This document shows positions 7,050 through 12,584 of a DNA stretch of 12,584 nucleotides, in pieces; within the stretch, counting starts at the first letter, position 1; each line of letters begins with the position of its first letter. The DNA lies in assembly GCA_024641895.1 (NCBI GenBank), contig JAHECE010000048.1, positions 726-13,309 on the forward strand, in the 5' to 3' direction. A model generated the notes under the pieces. That model ran no database searches. It had not been told where the DNA came from and saw nothing but the letters and a program-made list of their open reading frames with translations. Source of the DNA: Actinomycetales bacterium. Lineage in GTDB: Bacteria > Actinomycetota > Actinomycetes > Actinomycetales > JAHECE01. Both the position numbers and the translations under genes were made by a program.

Positions 7050-9599
7050 ACGCTGAGAGCCTGGCTGAGCTCACTCACCGAGAGCGACCTCGAGGACGTC
7101 CTGACCCTGCGGCGGGACGTCATGCTGGGCGCTCCCCTGGCGGACCTCGACGAGCTCGCCGACCGGCTCGTGCACCCGGCCTCGGTGACGACGGTCCTGG
7201 CCGAGCTGCCGCTTCCCTTCATCCAGGTCCTCGAGGCGCTCGCGGCGTGCGGACTCGGCGCGAGCGTCCGGCGCACGGCGGAGCTGCTCGAGGACACGAC
7301 GATCGACGGCGGTGCCGAGCACCACCTCGCGCTGGTCCGCAGCGCCGTCGTCACCCTCGTGCGCGCGGCGCTCGTGTGGCCGTCGGCGGCGCTGGATCAG
7401 GAGCCGCCAGGGAGCGGACCGCGCCTCACGGTCGCGACCGACGCCGCGCTCACCGTGAACCCCGGCTTCTTCGCGATCAACCCGGCGACCACCGGGATCG
7501 GCCCTCCGGCGGAGCTGCTGGTGCACGACCTACCCGCCGAGGCCATCAAGCGGGTCCTGTCGACGTGGAGCATCCGCGTCCCGACCCGGAAGGCGGAGCT
7601 CGTCGCCGCGGTCCGGTCGACCCTTGCCGACCCCCAGGAGGTGCGCCGGATCCTTGCGACGGCGCCCACCCCGGTCGCCACGTCACTCCTCGACCGGATC
7701 ACGGCGCTCGCGGGCCGGGTCCGACGTTCGAGACTCCCCACGAGCCCGGACGCACCGCCGACCGACGTGGAGCACGAAGCGGCGCTCGCGCGGCGCTTCG
7801 ACCCGTCCGTCTACCGGGCCGAGCAGACCACGATGTTCTGGGCACGCGACCACGGACTCGCCTTCTCCCGGTACGGCCAGTTCAACCACTACGACCCCTA
7901 CTCCCTGCAGTTCCCCGCTGAGGTCGTCATCGCCCTCCTCCCGCCGGAGCTCCGCCTGCCGTTCGCCGCCGAGCCCCCGCACGTGCCGACGGCGGTCGTC
8001 ACCGAGGCTCAGGCTCATCGGGCCGCGTCGAGCGCCGTCACCGACGCGTTCGCGCTCACGATGTCGGTCCTGGAGCACGCCGAACGCCACCCGCTGGCGA
8101 CGCTCAAGAGCGGCGGCATCGGCGCCCGCGAGATCACCCGCCTCGCCAAGCAGCTCGGGGCCGACCCGGGGCACGTGCGCCTCGCGCTCGAGCTGTCCGG
8201 CGCCCTCGACCTGCTGGACGACGTCGCAGGATCGCGAATCGGCGCCAGCGCGCGATTCGGCCGGTGGCGCCGCCGGGAGCCGGCGGAGCGGGCCGCTGAG
8301 ATGATGCTCGCGTGGTTCGCGCTCCCCACGGTGGCAAGCCTGGACCGGGACGAGGAGGGCAAGAGCCTGCCGGCCCTGCTCGGCGGTCGGGCGGCGGGGT
8401 CGCCGGCGCTGGTCCGCTCAGTGCTCCTGCAGGAGCTGCAGGGCGAGGACGGCAGCGGCGCCACCGGGCCGGAACCGCTCGCCGAGCTCCTCGGCTGGCG
8501 ACTCCCGTACGCGTGCGGACCGCTCGTCCGCGAGGAGGTGACGGCGGCCTGGCACGAAGCCCACTGGCTGGGGATCCTCGCACTCGGCAGCGTGAGCGCG
8601 GCCGGGCGCGCGCTCGCCGCGGGCGACGAGGCAGCGCTCGTCGACCACCTCGGCGCGATGATCCCGAAGACCCAGACCACCGGGCTGTTCGGCTCCGACC
8701 TCACCGTCGTCGTACCAGGCAGCCCCGCGGCGGCCGTCGTCGACCTTCTGGACGCCGTCGGGGTCCGGGAAGCACGCGGGAGCGCTGCGACCTGGCGCTT
8801 CACACCCGAGTCCGTCCGAAGCGCACTCGACCAGGGTCATGACGCGGAGCGACTCCTCACCCGGCTGGCCGACCTCGCCGAGAACGGCCTCCCCCAGGCA
8901 CTCGAGTACCTGGTCCGCGACGTGGCGCGGCGGCACGGTCACGTCGGGGTCCGGGCTGCGGGGGCCGTCGTCGTCGGCGAGGACCCCGCGCTCCTCGCCG
9001 AGATCTCGGCTCATCGCAGCCTGCGCGCGATCGGCCTCCGCCAGGTCGCCCCGACGGTCCTTGTCACGGCCACCGGGCCCGATGCGACGATTGCCGCGCT
9101 GCGCAAGGCCGGGTACCTCCCGGTCCCGCTCGGCGACGAGAACGCTCCCGTCTCGGTCGTCCCAGCCGGACCCGGCGGTCCCGGACCCGGGACGCGCCGC
9201 AGCGAGCAGACGTCGTCGCTCGCAGGCGACCGCGCCGACGTCGCCCTGCGCCGGTGGGCAGCAGAGGTCGCGACGCAGCCCGAGGAGGACGCCGCCGCAG
9301 TCGCCGGAAGGCTGCACCGCGGCGATCCCGCGCCCGCCCGAGGAGCCGACCCGGCCCTCGAGACCGAGATCGCCCAGGGAGCCCGACGACTGACGGGCTC
9401 CGAGGTACGCCACCTCGCACATGCGGTCGCCGAGGGCGAGTCGGTCCTTCTGCAGTACCGCGCAAGCTCGGGCAAGGAGACCATCCGGGTGGTCTCCGAC
9501 CTCTCGCTGCTCGGACCCTCGCTGCGCGGCTGGTGTCACCTCCGGCGGGCGGAGCGCTTCTTCAGCCTCGGCGGGATCCTCTCGGTGGCACCCGCGTGA
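7035..9599 (+). CDS. Helicase-associated protein with XPB/Ssl2 N-terminal-like and WYL-like domains
   Basis: The 854-aa protein belongs to the actinobacterial family annotated as helicase-associated domain-containing protein. It has no Walker motifs or helicase core of its own. The N-terminus (LRAWLSSLTESDLEDVLTLR) matches the family's usual opening and supports the GTG start at 7035. Residues 616-696 form the Helicase_C_3 (XPB/Ssl2 N-terminal-like) domain, seen in LPQALEYLVRDVARRHG, LRQVAPTVLVTA and LRKAGYLPVPL. Residues 788-854 resemble a WYL-type ligand or nucleic acid binding domain (VLLQYRASSG, then SLLGPSLRGWCHLRRAERFF). A proline/glycine-rich linker lies at about 705-730. In relatives the gene usually lies near an XPB-type DNA repair helicase; none is in this window. 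A role in DNA repair or transcription-coupled processes is inferred from the family. Confidence 0.85.
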   Translation: MPTPPTLRAWLSSLTESDLEDVLTLRRDVMLGAPLADLDELADRLVHPASVTTVLAELPLPFIQVLEALAACGLGASVRRTAELLEDTTIDGGAEHHLALVRSAVVTLVRAALVWPSAALDQEPPGSGPRLTVATDAALTVNPGFFAINPATTGIGPPAELLVHDLPAEAIKRVLSTWSIRVPTRKAELVAAVRSTLADPQEVRRILATAPTPVATSLLDRITALAGRVRRSRLPTSPDAPPTDVEHEAALARRFDPSVYRAEQTTMFWARDHGLAFSRYGQFNHYDPYSLQFPAEVVIALLPPELRLPFAAEPPHVPTAVVTEAQAHRAASSAVTDAFALTMSVLEHAERHPLATLKSGGIGAREITRLAKQLGADPGHVRLALELSGALDLLDDVAGSRIGASARFGRWRRREPAERAAEMMLAWFALPTVASLDRDEEGKSLPALLGGRAAGSPALVRSVLLQELQGEDGSGATGPEPLAELLGWRLPYACGPLVREEVTAAWHEAHWLGILALGSVSAAGRALAAGDEAALVDHLGAMIPKTQTTGLFGSDLTVVVPGSPAAAVVDLLDAVGVREARGSAATWRFTPESVRSALDQGHDAERLLTRLADLAENGLPQALEYLVRDVARRHGHVGVRAAGAVVVGEDPALLAEISAHRSLRAIGLRQVAPTVLVTATGPDATIAALRKAGYLPVPLGDENAPVSVVPAGPGGPGPGTRRSEQTSSLAGDRADVALRRWAAEVATQPEEDAAAVAGRLHRGDPAPARGADPALETEIAQGARRLTGSEVRHLAHAVAEGESVLLQYRASSGKETIRVVSDLSLLGPSLRGWCHLRRAERFFSLGGILSVAPA

Positions 9600-9602
9600 C
9601 GC

Positions 9603-9617
9603 CAGGGCCTTGCCCTG
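9603..9617 (+). terminator. Short hairpin after the helicase-associated gene
   Basis: CAGGGC-CTT-GCCCTG begins three bases after the TGA stop at 9597-9599. The stem is a perfect 6 bp with a 3-base loop. No T run follows, so it is at best a weak or Rho-assisted terminator, or a 3'-end stabiliser. Transcription may continue into the DJ-1 gene. Confidence 0.4.
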
Positions 9618-9681
9618 ACGACGCCTTGGGTGAAGGGTGGGACGGGGGTTCCTGCAGCGGACGCCAGGGAGCGCCGAGACG

Positions 9682-10215
9682 ATGAGCACCGGACGGCTGG
9701 CCGGCATGAGAGTTGCCTTCCTCCTCACCAACGGATTCGAGGACACCGAGCTCACGAGCCCCTGGCAGGCCGTGGTCAAGGCCGCTGCGAAGCCCGTGCT
9801 CGTTGCGCCGGAGTCGGGCGTGATCACGGGGAAGCACGGACACCGCGCGACCGTCGACATTCCCCTCGACCTCGCGAGGCCGGACCTCTTCGACGCCCTC
9901 GTGCTTCCGGGCGGCCGGGCCAACGCGGAGCACCTGCGCGAGAACGAGCGCGCCGTCGCCTTCGTCCGGGACTTCTTCGAGATGCACAAGCCCGTCGGCG
10001 TGATCTGCCACGGCGGGATGATCCTCGCGACGGCGGACGTCGTCCGCGATCACACCCTGACGTCGTTCCCGACCATCGCGGACAGCCTGCGCGAGGCGGG
10101 CGCAGTCTGGGTGGACCGGGAGGTCGTCGTCGACCACCACCTCGTCTCGAGCCGCCGCCCGGCGGACCTGCCCGCCTTCGACCGGGCGCTGGTCCGAGAG
10201 ATCGCGAGCGCCTGA
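9682..10215 (+). CDS. DJ-1/PfpI family protein
   Basis: The 177-aa product has the class I glutamine-amidotransferase-like fold of DJ-1/PfpI proteins, which act as stress-linked glyoxalases, deglycases, chaperones or peptidases. Visible landmarks are the opening strand MRVAFLLTNGFEDTEL with conserved Glu20, ALVLPGG at 72-78, and the nucleophile elbow GVICHGG with Cys109 and His110. Many relatives have CHGP at the elbow, so the second glycine is slightly unusual. Length is normal for the family (about 165-190 aa). The start at 9682 is chosen because AGGGAG lies at 9666-9671; the longer open frame from 9637 adds a poor N-terminus, and Met9 is an alternative. It follows the helicase-associated gene by 82 bases, with a weak hairpin between. 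The exact substrate cannot be told. Confidence 0.9.
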   Translation: MSTGRLAGMRVAFLLTNGFEDTELTSPWQAVVKAAAKPVLVAPESGVITGKHGHRATVDIPLDLARPDLFDALVLPGGRANAEHLRENERAVAFVRDFFEMHKPVGVICHGGMILATADVVRDHTLTSFPTIADSLREAGAVWVDREVVVDHHLVSSRRPADLPAFDRALVREIASA

Positions 10216-10238
10216 ACCGCGAGCGCCTGAACCGCGAG
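10203..10238 (+). repeat. 15-bp tandem duplication spanning the DJ-1 stop codon
   Basis: The unit CGCGAGCGCCTGAAC occurs at 10203-10217 and 10218-10232, followed by a partial third copy CGCGAG (10233-10238). The first copy contains the last codons and TGA (10213-10215) of the DJ-1 gene. The second repeats them, stop included, outside the gene. It is probably a recent slippage event with no effect on the protein. Confidence 0.85.
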
Positions 10239-10251
10239 GCTCGACTCGCGG
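10232..10251. terminator. Hairpin between convergent DJ-1 and baeRF genes
   Basis: CCGCGAG (10232-10238) and CTCGCGG (10245-10251) are perfect 7-bp inverted arms around a 6-base loop, 16 bases after the DJ-1 stop. There is no T run. Its place between converging genes fits a terminator, possibly used from either side. A second small repeat, GCCGC-CT-GCGGC, lies at 10339-10350 next to the baeRF stop. The rest of the 137-base gap holds nothing I recognise. Confidence 0.4.
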
Positions 10252-10352
10252 CACCGATGCCGCCGGCGTCGCGGCGACCGGCACCCCCGGGCAGACCCGT
10301 GGGACAGCCGCCGCGGCCGAACGAACCCGCGCCGACGCGCCGCCTGCGGCTC

Positions 10353-11507
10353 TCAGTACCGCAGGATCGCCGCCGCGGGACCCGGCCCGGGGACGTCGTC
10401 GGCGGCCACGGTGTGCACGGTGCCGGCACCGGCCATCGTCGCGACCGCGGCGCGGTCGAGAAGGTCCTCGTCGCCCGGCTGTCGCTCACGATTGACCACG
10501 ACGGTGTTGGTGGCGGGATCGATCGTTCCCCAGATCTGCGTCCCCGTCGGTACGAACAGGGTGTCGACGCGACCCATGACGGCTGCTGCGACGACGTTCT
10601 CGATGTCGGCGGCTGCGCCGTTGCCCTGACCGAAGGACTCGAGGAACCGCTCCGCCGCAGCCGCGCGCTGCGCGGTCACGACCGGCGCGACGATCTGCCA
10701 GGCCCTGTCGTGAAGCTGCTCCGGGCTCAGCTGCTCCGGGTTGCCCTCGATTCCGTCGGCGAGCACGCGGCGATGGCGGGTGGCGCCGCGGAACAAGGCC
10801 TGCTCGTAGCCGACCCCCGCGAGGACGAGGGGCGCATCCTGGCCTGCCAGGACCTGCTGGACACCGTCGTCGACCGCTCGAACCCAGCGCTCGAGGAGGA
10901 CGCGGTCCACCTCCGCACCGGTGCCGTGCCCGTGGAAGATGGCTCGCGCTCCCCCGCCGCCGCGGCCGGCGACGTGGAACTGCTGCTCCTTCTCGAGGTC
11001 GTCGTACTTGAGGACGTCGTCCAGGCTGGTCGGGACATCCCCGAGGTCGATCTGCTGCACGTCGTGCCGCGATCCCTCGAGGAGGCGCACCGAGTGCTGG
11101 CTGAGCGCCAGGACGAAGAAGCGGTGGTCGAAGGTCAGGAGGTCAAGCAGCGGCTTCACGTGGAAGCGGTCGCCGACGACAACGAGGTCGGGGAAGCTGA
11201 GCGCTAGGCGGTAGACCCGGGACCAGTCGGGGGCGAGGAAGACGGCGAGGCCGTCGCTCAGGTAGCTCCAGAAGATGCCCGAGTCGAGCAGCTCACGGCC
11301 GGCGGCCACGATCGCGCGCGCGTCGGCCTGACGTGCGCCGTCGGCAACGAGTCGAGACTCTGCCTGGTCGAGGAGGTTCTTGAAGCGGATCGGGTCCTGC
11401 TCCCGCTCGGTTCGGGTCCGATGAGTCGGGAGGTAGATCGACACCACCGGCACGCCCTGGTGCTCGATCAGCTCTCGGACATCGGCTCCCCGAAGCAGGT
11501 CTGCCAT
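10353..11507 (-). CDS. Family-3 bacterial archaeo-eukaryotic release factor-like protein (baeRF)
   Basis: The 384-aa protein resembles family 3 of the baeRF group, bacterial relatives of eRF1/aRF1 thought to release peptides from stalled or terminating ribosomes. Family-type segments are VSIYLPTHR (22-30), the central domain FHVKPLLDLLTFDHRFFVLALSQHS in two parts (115-139), then GRGGGGARAIFHGHG (181-195), PLVLAGV (226-232) and GNPEQLS (255-261). The C-terminal L7Ae-like domain has AAVMGRVDTLFVP (308-320), IWGTID (325-330) and the final AAAILRY. No GGQ tripeptide is present; the glycine-rich loop at 181-186 could be its positional substitute, which is inference. The start at 11507 is chosen for the strong GGAGGGGAG at 11513-11521. 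The longer open frame up to 11795 has low-complexity, non-conserved sequence. It is convergent with the DJ-1 gene. Confidence 0.85.
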   Translation of the reverse strand: MADLLRGADVRELIEHQGVPVVSIYLPTHRTRTEREQDPIRFKNLLDQAESRLVADGARQADARAIVAAGRELLDSGIFWSYLSDGLAVFLAPDWSRVYRLALSFPDLVVVGDRFHVKPLLDLLTFDHRFFVLALSQHSVRLLEGSRHDVQQIDLGDVPTSLDDVLKYDDLEKEQQFHVAGRGGGGARAIFHGHGTGAEVDRVLLERWVRAVDDGVQQVLAGQDAPLVLAGVGYEQALFRGATRHRRVLADGIEGNPEQLSPEQLHDRAWQIVAPVVTAQRAAAAERFLESFGQGNGAAADIENVVAAAVMGRVDTLFVPTGTQIWGTIDPATNTVVVNRERQPGDEDLLDRAAVATMAGAGTVHTVAADDVPGPGPAAAILRY

Positions 11508-11696
11508 GGGATCTCCCCTCCGGTCGGGTCGACGCGGGACCTCCGTTGGCCGCGCATCCTGTCCCCGCAGGCTATCCAGGGCCGAGGCCCGGCGCACCAA
11601 CCAGACGCCTGTGACGTGGCGCGGCGCAGCCAGGCCGACGCGACCTAGCAGGTAGAACTTCCCCACAGGCCCACCCGCCCGGGGCCGAGACCAGCA

Positions 11697-11721
11697 GAGC
11701 CCCCGGCCACCGCGAGGGCTC
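11697..11721 (-). terminator. Hairpin directly after the partial effector-like gene
   Basis: GAGCCC (11697-11702) and GGGCTC (11716-11721) form a perfect 6-bp inverted repeat with a 13-base GC-rich loop, touching the TAG stop at 11722-11724. No T run follows on the minus strand. It may terminate the upstream transcript or stabilise its 3' end. The remaining space to the baeRF start (11508-11696) shows only a weak TAGCCT (11569-11574) that might be a -10 box. Confidence 0.35.
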
Positions 11722-12584
11722 CTACCGCCGGAGCGCCGCCGCGAGGTCGCGCAAGGCGCTCGCCCTGCCCGGGAACGTCGTCTCCTCGACGCCACCGTGA
11801 CCGGCGCCCCACGTGGGCACCCGTCGCTTGACCGTGATCACGTCCGGGTCCTTTCCGGTGTGCACGGCCGTGACCTGGCGACCGTCGTCCGTCTTGGCGC
11901 GCAGCATCTCCAGGTGCTCGGCCGCTCCGGGCAGCCCCATCTCGGTCAGCTCGCTGACGTGGACGTCCGGCATGAGCGCGAGGAGGTCGAGGAGCACATG
12001 ATCGTCCCCGACGTGCGCACCGATCGGCTTGGAATAGCGGAGCCGCACGACGATCACCGAGCCGTCCCGGTAGGTCCCGAGGACGTCGTACCGGCCACCG
12101 GTGACGATCTCCGCGTCGTCCTCCTTCAGGCCCGAGATGGCCCAGGCGGGCAGACCCGGGAACGTACCTTCCACCTCCAGGCGGAAGGTCCCCCCGGCTC
12201 GGGCCGCCACGTCGCGGTCGAGCGAGACGCTCCACAGCGGGATGTCGAGGCGGCCTCGAGACACGTGGGCCAGGAACTGCTCGTCGTCGGCCGAGCTGCA
12301 GCCGATCATCCGACCCGCGAACGCCCCCGACGGGCGCCCCAGCGCACGGTTCCAACCCTCGGCGTCGAGCGGCGACGCCTGGTTGACGGCGCGGAGCAGT
12401 GCCACCGCCGCCGTCATCACGCACGGGTGCCGGCGCGCCTCACGCTCGTTCTTCGTGGTCAGCTCTGCGGTGTAGAAGTGAGCGGTACCCGTGAGCGCGC
12501 GAGCCGCAGCACTGAGCCGGGAGGCGCCGCCGGCCATTCCGCTCTGCCATTGGGTCAGCGCGGCGCGGACCCCGAGCGGGTCGA
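11722..12584 (-). CDS. Putative ADP-ribosyltransferase-fold protein, 5' truncated by the window edge
   Basis: The frame is open to the edge, so the ATG at 12537 need not be the start: sense-looking codons (ALTQWQSG) continue upstream. About 287 residues are visible and I do not recognise a named family. The first 60 residues are helical and Ala-rich with Trp and Tyr spaced as in EspC-like type VII secretion substrates. A possible ADP-ribosyltransferase core follows. Its candidate triad is Arg in FAGRMIG (codon 12310-12312), SVS in WSVSLDRDVA (12217-12234), and Glu in EDDAEIVTGGRYDVLG (12109-12111), where a pG-x-x-(F/Y)-x-V strand usually follows. About 110 residues, partly basic, complete the protein. 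The fold assignment rests on motif order only. Alternatives are an inactive ART relative or an unrelated actinobacterial protein. A TAG stop and a hairpin end the gene. Confidence 0.6.
   Translation of the reverse strand, partial: DPLGVRAALTQWQSGMAGGASRLSAAARALTGTAHFYTAELTTKNEREARRHPCVMTAAVALLRAVNQASPLDAEGWNRALGRPSGAFAGRMIGCSSADDEQFLAHVSRGRLDIPLWSVSLDRDVAARAGGTFRLEVEGTFPGLPAWAISGLKEDDAEIVTGGRYDVLGTYRDGSVIVVRLRYSKPIGAHVGDDHVLLDLLALMPDVHVSELTEMGLPGAAEHLEMLRAKTDDGRQVTAVHTGKDPDVITVKRRVPTWGAGHGGVEETTFPGRASALRDLAAALRR

Noticed and set aside
6743..7921. Plus-strand frame crossing the intergenic region into the helicase-associated gene
   Set aside because: Arg/Pro/Gly-rich nonsense translation in a different frame from the family-matching protein starting at 7035.
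9630..11207. Plus-strand frame over the DJ-1 and baeRF genes
   Set aside because: It crosses two well-supported genes in the wrong frame or strand and has no domain features.
11569..11600. TTGGTG and TAGCCT as a promoter for the baeRF gene
   Set aside because: The spacer is 20 bases and the -35 match is poor, so it is too weak to list as a promoter.
11508..11795. N-terminal extension of the baeRF gene to the upstream ATG at 11795
   Set aside because: The extension is Arg/Gly-rich, would overlap the end of the upstream gene, and the inner ATG has a strong ribosome binding site.
12535..12584. WQSG as a true WXG100 motif
   Set aside because: The spacing is W-x-x-G, not W-x-G, and the helical pattern is closer to EspC-like proteins; the N-terminus is cut off.

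Overview
The window is very GC-rich in coding and non-coding sequence, has GTG as well as ATG starts, and carries protein families typical of Actinomycetota: a helicase-associated protein with an XPB-type domain and a WYL-like end, a family-3 bacterial release-factor-like protein, and a large tubulin-like protein. I infer a high-GC actinobacterium, perhaps of the order Micrococcales; the sequence alone does not settle the genus.

The left half (about 1-6617, minus strand) is one tightly packed operon, read right to left. It encodes a 109-aa three-helix membrane protein, a 950-aa protein with an outward-facing von Willebrand A domain and a single late membrane helix, a tubulin/FtsZ-like protein of about 1114 aa, and the first 17 codons of a further gene cut by the window edge. 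Start and stop codons overlap at two junctions (ATGA and GTGA), so the proteins were probably made together. The combination matches the idea, published from genome context (Makarova and Koonin), of a membrane-remodelling system made of a tubulin-superfamily protein, a vWA protein and a GTPase. The partial gene at the edge starts like the first strand before a P-loop. The tubulin-like gene carries an apparent one-base deletion near 920. The vWA protein ends in a disordered tail with two copies of RPPS(V/I)F, a possible docking peptide.

The divergent intergenic region (6618-7034) has an AT-richer core (about 45% GC by hand count, 6701-6815) and several dyads. It probably holds the promoters for the operon and for the rightward helicase-associated gene (7035-9599). 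A DJ-1/PfpI-family gene follows on the plus strand (9682-10215), with a 15-bp tandem duplication across its stop codon.

The right end is minus strand again. A family-3 baeRF (predicted translation release/ribosome-rescue factor, 10353-11507) converges on the DJ-1 gene. Upstream of it lies a 5'-truncated gene (11722 to the edge) whose product looks like an ADP-ribosyltransferase-fold protein preceded by a helical segment, a possible secreted effector. I saw no tRNA, rRNA, CRISPR array, insertion sequence or phage gene.
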